DNA from: Candidatus Corynebacterium intestinavium
Lineage (GTDB): Bacteria; Actinomycetota; Actinomycetes; Mycobacteriales; Mycobacteriaceae
Direction of reading: 5' to 3'
Assembly: GCA_019120635.1 (NCBI GenBank)
Contig: DWUR01000008.1
Location: 1 to 64,000, forward strand
Length of the DNA stretch: 64,000 nucleotides
In this document: positions 33,567-42,980 of the stretch, piece by piece
How positions within the stretch are numbered: position 1 is the stretch's first letter
Layout of the letters: each line of letters begins with the position of its first letter
The notes under the pieces: model-generated
The model's input: the letters and a program-made list of their open reading frames with translations, nothing else
What the model was told of the DNA's origin: nothing
Databases searched by the model: none
Translations under genes and position numbers: made by a program

Positions 33567-34223
33567 ATGAAAAAGCAGCATGTTCTTGTCCTTGGCGCCG
33601 GCGGCAACGTCTCGCGCCACAGCATCCCGAAACTCGTCGCAGCAGGCCACAGCGTTACGGCCCTGGTGCGCAACCCCGATCACGTGCGGCAGCTCGTCGA
33701 CGAGGGCGCGACCGCGATTGTGCGCGATCTCACTACGATCAGCACAGAGGATTGGGCGCGTCTGCTGAGCCCCTTCGATGTGGTCGTCTGGTCCGCCGGT
33801 GCTGGAGGCGGTTCCGCGGAGCTGACCTACGCTGTCGACCGCGACGCCGCGATGGCGATGATCGACGCGCTCGAGTCCCTCGGGGACGCAGCCCCGTTCA
33901 CCGTCATGGTCTCCTACGCGGGCGCATCCGAGGCGGAAACCGAGGACGACGGTGGCTCCTGGTTCGCCTACGTCGAGTCCAAGAAGGCCGTCGATAAGAG
34001 GCTGCTCGGATCCACCCTGCCGTACCAGATTCTGGGGCCAACCCGCCTGACCGACGACGCAGCCGCGGGAATCACGGTGCTGGACGGCACCATGGACCCC
34101 GCGTCCGAGACGGCGCGCAAGCTGGTCGCCGACGTCATCGTCGAGTCCGTCGGGCGCGGAGAGGCGTTTGACCGCAACCCCCTCGACTTCGAAAACGGAA
34201 CGGGCTCGGTCGCCGACGTCTAA
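33567..34223 (+). CDS. NAD(P)H-binding SDR-like protein
   Basis: KQHVLVLGAGGNVSRHSIPKLVAAGHSVTALVRNP; ATG at 33567 with TAGGGT 13 nt upstream. Confidence 0.88.
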   Translation: MKKQHVLVLGAGGNVSRHSIPKLVAAGHSVTALVRNPDHVRQLVDEGATAIVRDLTTISTEDWARLLSPFDVVVWSAGAGGGSAELTYAVDRDAAMAMIDALESLGDAAPFTVMVSYAGASEAETEDDGGSWFAYVESKKAVDKRLLGSTLPYQILGPTRLTDDAAAGITVLDGTMDPASETARKLVADVIVESVGRGEAFDRNPLDFENGTGSVADV

Positions 34224-34232
34224 CCGCAGGGG

Positions 34233-34787
34233 CTACCCGCCGCGCACCGACTGCTCGACGAGATCGAGCATCTTCTCGAGCTGCGCGGCGTCAGCCCCTT
34301 CCGCCATCTTGGCCATCAGCCCGTCCATGACCGTCTCGAGGTAGGTCTGGATGACCTCCAGGGGCACATCCGTGCGCATCGAGACGTTGTGGGACAGGCG
34401 GGCCCGGACGGCGGCATCGAGCACCTGCTGGTGCTTGCGCCACCGCGCCTCGAACTCCGGGTCGGTGCGCAGCTTGCGGACCGTTTCCGCACGCGTGATG
34501 TACCAGCTATTGGTCTCCGGGTGCGTGATCATGTGCCGCATGACCTCAATGAGGCCGTGGTTCGACACAACCTCCGCCTGGCGGGCGGCGTCCTCCCGCA
34601 CCACCGCGAGGAACAGGGCTTCCTTGTCCGCGAAGTGGTGGAAGATCGCGCCCCGGGTCTTTCCGGTGGCCTTCTCCAGCCGGGCGACGGTCGCCCCCTC
34701 GTAGCCATATTGCGCGAAGCAACCACGGGCTTGCTCGATAATCTCCCGACGGCGGCGGGATAGTTCACGGTCGCTGACGATGGGCAT
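34233..34787 (-). CDS. acnR: TetR-family regulator AcnR
   Basis: TetR HTH 'RREIIEQARGCFAQYGYEGATVARLEKATGKTRGAIFHHFADKEALF'; immediately downstream of acn. Confidence 0.94.
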   Translation of the reverse strand: MPIVSDRELSRRRREIIEQARGCFAQYGYEGATVARLEKATGKTRGAIFHHFADKEALFLAVVREDAARQAEVVSNHGLIEVMRHMITHPETNSWYITRAETVRKLRTDPEFEARWRKHQQVLDAAVRARLSHNVSMRTDVPLEVIQTYLETVMDGLMAKMAEGADAAQLEKMLDLVEQSVRGG

Positions 34788-34868
34788 GGCAGATTCCTTG
34801 ATTGCGCACCTTCGAGGAGGGGGTTGAAGGTCGCGCGGGGTCGAAGAAAAAGTTTAAGAAAAGGGGAA

Positions 34869-34901
34869 AGGGGCCCACCGGCTAGGCCGGAAGGCCCCTC
34901 A
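34869..34901 (-). terminator. Terminator of acn
   Basis: On minus strand GGGGCCTTCCGGcctagCCGGTGGGCCCC then TTTCCCCTTTTCTT. Confidence 0.8.
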
Positions 34902-34915
34902 GCGGATGGGGAGAA

Positions 34916-37711
34916 CTACTTGTTCTCGTCCATCATGTTGCGCAGGACGAACTGCAGGATACCGCCGTTGCGGTAGTAGTCAGCCTCGCCCGGGGTGTCG
35001 ATACGGGTCACGGCGTCGAACTCAATCTTCTCGCCGTTCTCCTTGGTAGCGACGACCTTCACGGTCTTCGGAGTCTCGCCCTCGTTGAGCTTCTCCAGAC
35101 CGGTGATGTCGAAGGTCTCGGTGCCCTCGATACCCAGGGACTTCCAGGACTCGCCCTCCGGGAACTGCAGCGGAACAACGCCCATACCGATGAGGTTGGA
35201 GCGGTGGATGCGCTCGAAGGACTCTGCGATGACGGCCTTCACGCCGAGCAGCAGGGTGCCCTTTGCAGCCCAGTCACGGGAGGAACCGGTGCCGTACTCC
35301 TTGCCGCCGAGAACCACGAGAGGAGTGTTCTGCTCCTTGTAGTTCATTGCAGCGTCGTAGATGTAGGACTGTGGGCCACCCTCCTGGGTGAAGTCGCGGG
35401 TGTAGCCACCTGCAACGCCGTCCAGCAGCTGGTTCTGCAGGCGAATGTTCGCGAAGGTACCGCGGACCATGACCTCGTGGTTACCACGACGTGCGCCGAG
35501 GGAGTTGTAGTCCTTGCGGGCAACGCCGTTCTCGTCGAGGTACTGAGCAGCCGGGGTGCCCGGCTTAATGGTCGAAGCAGGGGAGATGTGGTCGGTGGTG
35601 ACGGAGTCGCCCAGCAGAGCCAGGACGCGTGCACCCTCGACGTTCTCGACTGCCTCCGGCTCGCGGCTCATGCCGTCGAAGTACGGAGCCTTGCGGATGT
35701 AGGTGGACTTTGGGTCCCAGTCGAAGGTCTTACCGGTCGGGACCTCCAGGCTCTGCCAGCGCTCGTCGCCCTTGAAGACATCGGCGTAGTCAGAGACGTA
35801 CATCTCCTTGGAGATGGAGGACTTGATGACCTCTTGGATCTCCTCGGTGGACGGCCAGATGTCCTTCAGGAAGACGTCGTTGCCGTCCTGGTCCTGGCCC
35901 AGCGGCTGGGTCTCGAAGTCGAAGTCCATGGTGCCGGCGATGGCGTAGGCGATGACGAGGATCGGGGACGCCAGGTAGTTCATCTTGACGTCCGGATTGA
36001 TGCGACCCTCGAAGTTACGGTTACCGGACAGGACTGCGGTAGCAGCCAGGTCGGAGCGGTTGATGCCCTCGGAGATCTCCTCAGGCAGCGGGCCGGAGTT
36101 ACCGATACAGGTGGTGCAGCCATAGCCGACGAGGTGGAAGCCCATTGCCTCGAGGTCCTCCCACAGGCCGGCCTTCTCGTAGTAGCCGGTGACAACCTGG
36201 GAGCCCGGAGCCATGGAGGTCTTAACCCACGGCGCAGACTTCAGGCCCTTCTTGCGGGCGTTGCGTGCAAGTAGGCCCGCGCCGAGCATGACGGACGGGT
36301 TGGAGGTGTTGGTGCAAGAGGTGATGGACGCGATGGCGACCATACCGTGGTCCAGCTCCATCTCCTGGCCGTTGTAGGTAACAGCGGTCGGGACGGACGG
36401 ACGGCCTGCGGCGCCGCAGGCTGCGGACGGGACGTTGCCCTTCGCATCAGCCGGGGATGCCGGGGTGGAGGACGGTGCGCCGCCCTCTGCGACGAAGTCC
36501 TGAGCACCAGCGTCGCCGGAGCCGTTGCCTGCGTAGTTGTGCAGGTCCTTGCGGAACTGGTTCTTCGCGTCGGTGAGCTCGATGCGGTCCTGCGGACGCT
36601 TCGGGCCAGCGATGGATGGAACGACGGTGGACAGGTCCAGCTCGAGGTATTCGGAGTACTCGACGTCGGCCTCCGGGTCGAGCCACATGCCCTGCTCCTT
36701 GGCGTAAGCCTCGACGCGGTCCAGGGTCTCCTGGTCGCGACCGGTCAGAGCCAGGTAGTCGATGGTTTCCTGGTCGATCGGGAACATAGCGGCGGTGGAG
36801 CCGAACTCTGGGGACATGTTGCCGATGGTTGCGCGGTTTGCGAGCGGCAGCTCGGCAACGCCAGCGCCGTAGAACTCGACGAACTTACCGACGACACCGT
36901 GCTGACGCAGCATGTCGGTGATGGTCAGAACGACGTCGGTTGCGGTCACGCCCGGCTGGATCTCGCCGCTGAGCTTGAAGCCAACGACGCGCGGGATGAG
37001 CATGGAGATCGGCTGGCCGAGCATTGCTGCCTCGGCCTCGATGCCACCAACCCCCCAGCCCAGGATGCCCAGGCCGTTCTGCATGGTGGTGTGGGAGTCG
37101 GTACCAACACAGGTATCCGGGTAGGCCACGCCGTCCTTCTCGAAGACGGAGCGAGCGAGGTACTCGATGTTGACCTGGTGGACGATACCGGTTCCCGGGG
37201 GAACGACGCGGAAGTTCTCGAAGGCGCCGGTGCCCCAACGCAGGAACTTGTAGCGCTCCTCGTTGCGATCGTACTCGATCTCCACGTTCTTCTCGAAGGC
37301 CTGGTCAGAACCGAATGCCTCGATGATGACGGAGTGGTCGATGACCATCTCGGCCGGGTTCAGCGGGTTGACCTGGTCGGCGTCGCCACCCAGGGAGACC
37401 ACTGCGTCACGGATGGTTGCGAGGTCAACGATGCAGGCCACGCCGGTGAAGTCCTGCATGATCACACGAGCCGGGGTGAACTGGATCTCGATGGATGGAT
37501 CAGCCTTTGGATCCCAGTTCGCGATGGCCTCGATGTGCTCACGGGTGATGTTCTTACCATCCTCGTTCCGCAGCAGGTTCTCGCCAAGCACCTTCAGGGA
37601 ATAAGGGAGCTTCTCCATGCCAGGCACTGCGGACAGGCGGAAGATGTCGTAGCTCTTCTCGCCAACCTCCAGCGTGCCCTTCGCGTCGAAGGAGTTGATG
37701 CTTTCAGTCAC
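34916..37711 (-). CDS. acn: Aconitate hydratase
   Basis: 931 aa; [57 protein letters not shown]. Confidence 0.98.
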   Translation of the reverse strand: MTESINSFDAKGTLEVGEKSYDIFRLSAVPGMEKLPYSLKVLGENLLRNEDGKNITREHIEAIANWDPKADPSIEIQFTPARVIMQDFTGVACIVDLATIRDAVVSLGGDADQVNPLNPAEMVIDHSVIIEAFGSDQAFEKNVEIEYDRNEERYKFLRWGTGAFENFRVVPPGTGIVHQVNIEYLARSVFEKDGVAYPDTCVGTDSHTTMQNGLGILGWGVGGIEAEAAMLGQPISMLIPRVVGFKLSGEIQPGVTATDVVLTITDMLRQHGVVGKFVEFYGAGVAELPLANRATIGNMSPEFGSTAAMFPIDQETIDYLALTGRDQETLDRVEAYAKEQGMWLDPEADVEYSEYLELDLSTVVPSIAGPKRPQDRIELTDAKNQFRKDLHNYAGNGSGDAGAQDFVAEGGAPSSTPASPADAKGNVPSAACGAAGRPSVPTAVTYNGQEMELDHGMVAIASITSCTNTSNPSVMLGAGLLARNARKKGLKSAPWVKTSMAPGSQVVTGYYEKAGLWEDLEAMGFHLVGYGCTTCIGNSGPLPEEISEGINRSDLAATAVLSGNRNFEGRINPDVKMNYLASPILVIAYAIAGTMDFDFETQPLGQDQDGNDVFLKDIWPSTEEIQEVIKSSISKEMYVSDYADVFKGDERWQSLEVPTGKTFDWDPKSTYIRKAPYFDGMSREPEAVENVEGARVLALLGDSVTTDHISPASTIKPGTPAAQYLDENGVARKDYNSLGARRGNHEVMVRGTFANIRLQNQLLDGVAGGYTRDFTQEGGPQSYIYDAAMNYKEQNTPLVVLGGKEYGTGSSRDWAAKGTLLLGVKAVIAESFERIHRSNLIGMGVVPLQFPEGESWKSLGIEGTETFDITGLEKLNEGETPKTVKVVATKENGEKIEFDAVTRIDTPGEADYYRNGGILQFVLRNMMDENK

Positions 37712-37874
37712 TATTAGCTCCTGAGTCTCTTCTCGTAGTCGATAAGTCGCTCCGCGGGCTGGAGCGCGGGGGAGCGCTCCTTAAAATTACGTCCCGGAGT
37801 TCGTCGTGGACGTAGCACGGGGAGTACACCTCTATTATGCAGGTTTTCCCGGTGACGTCTGCCACCGACATTAA

Positions 37875-37890
37875 CAGTACGGCCGTTACG
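37875..37890 (-). promoter_or_regulatory. Candidate AcnR operator upstream of acn
   Basis: Minus strand CGTAACGGCCGTACTG versus published motif CAGNACnnnCGTACTG; right arm exact, two mismatches in left arm. Confidence 0.55.
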
Positions 37891-38069
37891 TTTAGAAATC
37901 TTTCCGTCTCGCTTCGCGCGGAGGCATTACCCCCGGCCACCCACAGGCAGCGAAACCCTTGAGAAGACGAGAGAACTGCTAGCTCGAGGTGCGCGACGAG
38001 ACCGCTATGAACTACACTCCATAGAATCGAACCCTCAAGTTCCCCTTTAAACTTCTGGATGGAGCCCTC

Positions 38070-38600
38070 ATGACCAACACTGCGTGCCCCGCAGCCGCGT
38101 CACCCCACCCAGACACCGTGAAAAAGTTCGCCAAGTTGGGAATCGATACCCCGCAGATCATTAGCGGCCTCGAAAAGGACACACTGTGGGTGGACCCAAA
38201 ACTTGAGGCTCGTGTGGAACCTGAAGTCTCGGGAATGCGTGCCGCACTGGACGATGCGCAAGGGGGGTCGCGGATTCAGCTCGCAGTGGTTAACAGCACC
38301 CAGTTAGAGCCAGCGACCGAACGCGACCTCGCGCAAGTCCTCCACGACGCAACATGTTCGGACACGACTCTCGTAATGACGCCAAAGTGGGGGACGTCAG
38401 TGTCCGACCTCTACCCACGCTTCACCCTGGAACGAAACCACGGAAAGCTCCATGGCGACCTCAGCGCGGACGCTGTCGAGAACTTCCTCAGCGCGGTAGA
38501 AAACACAGCAACACCGACAACTGCCGTCAGCAACGGCCTGCTGGGGATCGCCATTCTCTCGATTGCGATCACCGCACTGTTCGCGCAGCGGCGCCGCTAG
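38070..38600 (+). CDS. DUF6676 family membrane-anchored protein (Rv1476-like)
   Basis: Single C-terminal TM 'GLLGIAILSIAITALFA'; located between acn and NlpC/P60 as in Mycobacterium (acn-Rv1476-ripA). Confidence 0.8.
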   Translation: MTNTACPAAASPHPDTVKKFAKLGIDTPQIISGLEKDTLWVDPKLEARVEPEVSGMRAALDDAQGGSRIQLAVVNSTQLEPATERDLAQVLHDATCSDTTLVMTPKWGTSVSDLYPRFTLERNHGKLHGDLSADAVENFLSAVENTATPTTAVSNGLLGIAILSIAITALFAQRRR

Positions 38601-38905
38601 CGGAACCACAGTAGCCGCAAGGGCCGCGCACGATTCAGCGATGCGCACGCGGCCGCAGCACCGCTTCTTAACCTTTAGCCCCTCCGCCCCAGCTCGTACC
38701 CACCGGATCACCAGGGCGATGGCAGGCAGACCTTCAGTTCCACGCACTTTTCGGCGACGAAGGTCACGAAAAGGCGAAGAAAACCGTACAACCGGACTGC
38801 CAAAAAGCTGGTCAACCCCAGAGGCTTGACAGCCCTTAATCGAGAGTTGAGCGATTTACACGCCTACTTGCATCCTTCAAGCAGACACGCCAGCATCTTC
38901 AAAAT

Positions 38906-38921
38906 TGTGAGCCACGTCACA
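38906..38921 (+). promoter_or_regulatory. GlxR (CRP-type) binding site, perfect match
   Basis: TGTGA-GCCACG-TCACA. Confidence 0.65.
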
Positions 38922-39071
38922 AGATTGCCAATTCTTTACCTTTTCGCTGGTCAATCCATGTGACATGACCAAAGTGGCGTGTGTTTAATTTGATACTTAT
39001 GTGAATTGAGTCGCTCAGTTATGCATTTGTGCCCTAGGGTTTTGAACGTCATTGACTGAAACAGGAGGGAA

Positions 39072-39162
39072 CTCGAGTTGCTCGAGCTGCACCGAAACCT
39101 TCGGACACCCCCTGGACCGTGCTTCATCTCATGGGGAAGTGAGATAAACCGGACCGCGGGTG
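39072..39162 (+). ncRNA. Structured 5' leader candidate of the NlpC/P60 gene
   Basis: CTCGAGttgCTCGAG, CCGAAaccTTCGG, CACCC...GGGTG enclosing ATCTCAtggggaagTGAGAT. Confidence 0.4.
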
Positions 39163-39204
39163 ACCTTCTTGTGGATGTCCACCGTCAACCAGGAGACCTT
39201 TAAC

Positions 39205-41094
39205 GTGCTATCTCGCCCGAGCATCGGCCGTAACGACACGGCAAACATCGCGCGGTCTAGTCGCACTCTTCTCGCGGTCGCTGTGACCGCTGGCATCTAT
39301 GCGCACACGGCCACCGCACCCGCACTAGCAGACGACCAGGAGTCCGTTGAGGCATACCTCGCGGACCTGGTGGATGAGACGTCCAGCAAGCAGTCCGAGG
39401 TTGACAACATCCTCAACCAGATGGGCGGCATCCGCGAAGCAGCAAATAAGTCCCGCGTGGACCTGGAGCGTAGCCAGAAGGCCGCCCAGGAAGCGCAGGA
39501 TAAGACACTGTCCGCGCGCAAGCGGCTCGACAGTGCCGAAAAGGACGTCAACACCGCCCAGGAAAAGCTGAACGAGATTGCTCGCTCCGCATATAAGCAA
39601 GGCGGCCACACGGCTCCGGTCACTCTCGCCGCGGGCGCCGATTCCGCCGCGTCCCAGATGGATCGCGCCAGCTATGTTCGTCTCGCGACGGAGAAGCAGC
39701 AGGGCGTAGTCAATCGTCTGGACTTGTCTCGCACCCAGAGTGCGAACGAGGAGTCTCGCCTGCGCGCCTCCCGCGAGGCCGCGGATAACGCGGTGCAGAA
39801 CGCGGTCAAGGCGCACCAGACCGCCGTGAACACGCTGCGCAACTCCCAGCAGCGGCTGCAGCAGATCTCGGCGGAGTACCAGAAGCTCAGGCGCCAGGCC
39901 GAGCAGGCTCAGGCAAAGCTTCGCGCAGCCAAGAGTGCTATCGAGACGCTGGCAAACCAGAAGCCCAAGGCTTCCTCCTTTGAAAAGCGTGCTGCAGCGG
40001 AGAAGGCCGCGAACCTGGTCGAGGAAAAGGCGGAGAAGGACTCCGATAAGAACTCCGAGCAGCCGAGCGCGCCACAGCAGAACACGCCGCAGACTGAGGA
40101 AACGACGTCCGACAACAATGCTGCTGAAAACACTGCAGCACCTACCGAAACCCAGGCGTCGTCCGAAGCACCTGCTCCTGACACCGCAGCAGCTGCTGCG
40201 CCGGAGACACCTGCTACCTTCGAGCAGTCCAGCGCTGGCGACGACCACCGCCAGAAGGCCATCGACGGCCTGATCGCTGCCGGCCAGGACGCCTTCCGGG
40301 CAGGCGCCACCGCCACCGCCAATGGGCAGGATCGTGCCGCCGCGCTGCGCGCCGCTGGGGAAGCAGGCCGGAATACCGCCGGTCAGCACTACGATCAGCT
40401 CGTCGCTAACGCAGGCAGCGAACAGAACCAGACCGCGACCACCCCGGAGTCCGCGCAGGAGACCGCTGAACAGCAGGCCGAGCCGACCGTAGAGGCGGAG
40501 GGCCAGGAACAGAGCGACAACCCGGCTCAGCAGGCTGAGTCCCAGGGCATCCTGATCAACCCGGAGACCGGCCTCCAGGAGGAGCGCCCCGGCGAGATGC
40601 CACCGGTCACGGCACCGGATAACGACAACCTGCCGGCCGCAGACACCACCGTCGACACCAGCGGCACCGCTGAAGAGAAGATCGAGCGTGTGATCGACCG
40701 CGCGATGAGCCAGCTCGGCGTGCAGTACGCCTGGGGCGGTGGAAACGCCAATGGCCCGACGCTCGGAATCCGCGACGGGGGTGTGGCTGACACATACGGC
40801 GACTACCAGAAGATCGGTTTCGACTGCTCCGGTCTGACCCTCTACGCCTTCGCCGCAGTGGGCCTGGATATCGGTCACTACACCGGCTACCAGTACAACC
40901 AGGGACGCAAGATCCCGGTCTCGGAGATCAAGCGTGGCGACATGCTCTTCTGGGGACCGAACGCCGAGTACCACGTCGCGATCTACCTGGGCGACGGGAA
41001 GATGATCGAGGCCCCGCAGTCGGGCGATGTGGTTAAGATTTCCGACGTCCGCTACAACGGCATGAGCCCCTACGCGGTGCGCATGATCGAGTGA
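39205..41094 (+). CDS. RipA-like NlpC/P60 peptidoglycan endopeptidase (secreted)
   Basis: Signal peptide, coiled-coil N-domain, C-terminal NlpC/P60 with GFDCSGLTLYAF and YHVAIYLGDGKMIEAP; GTG at 39205 preceded by AGGAGA. Confidence 0.92.
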   Translation: MLSRPSIGRNDTANIARSSRTLLAVAVTAGIYAHTATAPALADDQESVEAYLADLVDETSSKQSEVDNILNQMGGIREAANKSRVDLERSQKAAQEAQDKTLSARKRLDSAEKDVNTAQEKLNEIARSAYKQGGHTAPVTLAAGADSAASQMDRASYVRLATEKQQGVVNRLDLSRTQSANEESRLRASREAADNAVQNAVKAHQTAVNTLRNSQQRLQQISAEYQKLRRQAEQAQAKLRAAKSAIETLANQKPKASSFEKRAAAEKAANLVEEKAEKDSDKNSEQPSAPQQNTPQTEETTSDNNAAENTAAPTETQASSEAPAPDTAAAAAPETPATFEQSSAGDDHRQKAIDGLIAAGQDAFRAGATATANGQDRAAALRAAGEAGRNTAGQHYDQLVANAGSEQNQTATTPESAQETAEQQAEPTVEAEGQEQSDNPAQQAESQGILINPETGLQEERPGEMPPVTAPDNDNLPAADTTVDTSGTAEEKIERVIDRAMSQLGVQYAWGGGNANGPTLGIRDGGVADTYGDYQKIGFDCSGLTLYAFAAVGLDIGHYTGYQYNQGRKIPVSEIKRGDMLFWGPNAEYHVAIYLGDGKMIEAPQSGDVVKISDVRYNGMSPYAVRMIE

Positions 41095-41119
41095 TGAGAC
41101 GCTAAAAGAGCTCCTGGGG

Positions 41120-41165
41120 AACTGCTCCGCTAGTCAAGGCAAAAGACTTGACTAACGGAGCAGTT
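41120..41165. terminator. Bidirectional terminator hairpin whose right arm overlaps the 3' end of the convergent gene
   Basis: AACTGCTCCGCTAGTCAAG-gcaaaaga-CTTGACTAACGGAGCAGTT (18/19 paired). Confidence 0.8.
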
Positions 41166-41994
41166 CTCGTTGTGCGTAATCCACCGCGGTCATCCGCGCG
41201 ATACGCACCGCCCGCCCCAGCGGAAGGAGAAAAGGATCGAGGCTTGACTGCGGTGCCGAATCGCGCGCGACATCAATAATGGCCGCGACATAGTCCGCAC
41301 GGGCCATGAGCTTCTCCGCGCGCGAGGGAACGTTCACCGGCAACCCCGGCACACCGAAAGCATCGCTCAGCGCCCCCACCAGCATCCGTGGCCCGACCGA
41401 CCCGGTCGGCCAGCGGACCATCACTCCACTGGATTCGATTCCCGCAACCGCCCGATCCGTCGCCTGCCGCAACATCGCATCCGCGTCGCCCGGCCCGTTG
41501 GTTGGCAGTTGCGGAGCCCGGCCCTCGGCGGTGTGCCAGTGCCAGTAGATCACCGAGGAATCAACGATCTCGGGCACGGCGACGTGGTGGACGAGCGGGT
41601 CTTCGTCCGCAAAGGCAATCCCTGCACCCGCGGCGGCGACCGCCGAAGCGGCCTCCCCAGCCGGCAGTGGGGGCGGATCCCCCATTCCAGCCAGCACCAA
41701 ATTCACCAACGGCCGGTGTTCCAAGCCGACGGCCGCTCCCTCAGTGACTGCGCGCACGTTCTTGAGGAGGTCGATCAAACCGGTGGCCCCATCCGCCTCT
41801 GCGGCGGTCCCGGATACCGTCCCACCGGCTCGGGCCAGCACCCGGTGATGCCGGCCCTGCACCGCGTGGAAGGAGTCGATCACCTCGTCGGTGCTAATGA
41901 ACCCGTGCAGCCACCACGCCAACCACAGGGACGTGTTCTGCACCGGGGACCACAGCTGGCTGCGGATCAGCCGCTTCGTTTCAGCATTAGGCAT
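41152..41994 (-). CDS. Conserved corynebacterial hypothetical protein
   Basis: MPNAETKRLIRSQLWSPVQNTSLWLAWWLHGF; long ORF, divergent from DUF3097 gene. Confidence 0.78.
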   Translation of the reverse strand: MPNAETKRLIRSQLWSPVQNTSLWLAWWLHGFISTDEVIDSFHAVQGRHHRVLARAGGTVSGTAAEADGATGLIDLLKNVRAVTEGAAVGLEHRPLVNLVLAGMGDPPPLPAGEAASAVAAAGAGIAFADEDPLVHHVAVPEIVDSSVIYWHWHTAEGRAPQLPTNGPGDADAMLRQATDRAVAGIESSGVMVRWPTGSVGPRMLVGALSDAFGVPGLPVNVPSRAEKLMARADYVAAIIDVARDSAPQSSLDPFLLPLGRAVRIARMTAVDYAQRELLR

Positions 41995-42040
41995 TGCGCC
42001 ACCGACCTCTTTCATTCGCCTTAGCCTAAGCTTGACAGCC

Positions 42041-42880
42041 ATGAGCTTCAACAATCGCGACCCCTACGCAGGCGACATCTTTCAAGGTCACGCCCGCACG
42101 AAGCGACCACAGTACCCGGAGGTGCCTGCCGAACCTGGGCTGATCATCGAGGTTCTCGCCGATGACTTCGTGGGAGAAGTCGTCGGTGGGGAGAAGACGA
42201 TCGACGGCTGGTGCGTCAAGCTCGAGGACCGCCACGGCGCCCAGCGCCTGTTCCCGCTGCGACCTGGCGGTTTTCTCCTCGAGGGGCAGCGGGTCAGCCT
42301 CAGCCGGTACGTCGCTCCCCGCGATGTGCCCGCAAAGTCCACGATCTCCAATTCTGGTTCCCGGCGAGTTGCCAACGTCGAAGCAAAGGTCGCTGCCCCT
42401 TCTCGTATCTGGGTGGAGGGGATTCACGACGCCGCGATCGTCGAGCGGGTCTGGGGGCACGACCTCCGCGTCGAAGGCATCGTGGTGGAGTACATCGAGG
42501 GCCTGGACAACCTCCACGAGAGGCTCGCCGAGTTCCAGCCCACCGCGGATCGGCGTGTCGGCGTTCTCGCCGATCACCTGATCGAAGGCACCAAGGAGAT
42601 GCGGCTAGTGCAGAGCCTTGGCCCCCACGTGATGGTCACCGGCCACCCGTATATCGATATCTGGGAAGCCGTGAAGCCATCCTCAGTTGGAATCAAAGCC
42701 TGGCCTCACGTTCCGCGTGGGATCGACTGGAAGACCGGGGTGTGCCAGCAGCTCGGTTGGGGAACCCCGCAGGATGGCTGGCGGAAAGTCTATTCCTCTG
42801 TGAAGACCTTCAGGGACCTCGATTCCTCGCTGCTGGGGGCAGTGGAGCGGCTGATCGACTTCGTGACGGTCGGGGAGTAG
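42041..42880 (+). CDS. DUF3097 family protein
   Basis: DPYAGDIFQGHARTKRPQYPEVPAEPGLIIEVLADDFVGEVVG; WVEGIHDAAIVERVWGHDLRVEGIVVEYIEGLD (TOPRIM-like). Confidence 0.9.
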   Translation: MSFNNRDPYAGDIFQGHARTKRPQYPEVPAEPGLIIEVLADDFVGEVVGGEKTIDGWCVKLEDRHGAQRLFPLRPGGFLLEGQRVSLSRYVAPRDVPAKSTISNSGSRRVANVEAKVAAPSRIWVEGIHDAAIVERVWGHDLRVEGIVVEYIEGLDNLHERLAEFQPTADRRVGVLADHLIEGTKEMRLVQSLGPHVMVTGHPYIDIWEAVKPSSVGIKAWPHVPRGIDWKTGVCQQLGWGTPQDGWRKVYSSVKTFRDLDSSLLGAVERLIDFVTVGE

Positions 42881-42980
42881 CCAAACTCCTTATATCGGCG
42901 GGCGGTCTCTTGCGCCACGCAGTTGAGCCCCAGGCGGGTTCAGTACCCACCCCAGCGGTTGCCTCAAGCCCGGTGTTGCG

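Noticed and set aside
37851-37866. GlxR site in the acn promoter (GGTGACGTCTGCCACC)
   Set aside because: Too many mismatches to TGTGA-N6-TCACA to support as a separate call.
38563-38829. 88-aa ORF between the DUF6676 and NlpC/P60 genes
   Set aside because: R/S/T-rich translation without recognisable features, overlapping the end of the DUF6676 gene; likely spurious.
39041-39204. Canonical ydaO (c-di-AMP) riboswitch
   Set aside because: Expected for actinobacterial NlpC/P60 leaders, but the conserved core such as GCUAACCUCG could not be found by eye. Kept only as an unclassified structured leader.
42018-42034. DtxR/iron box before the DUF3097 gene (CGCCTTAGCCTAAGCTT)
   Set aside because: Only a short TTAGCCTAAG palindrome; the flanks do not match the 19-bp consensus. 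It overlaps a plausible -10 (TAAGCT).
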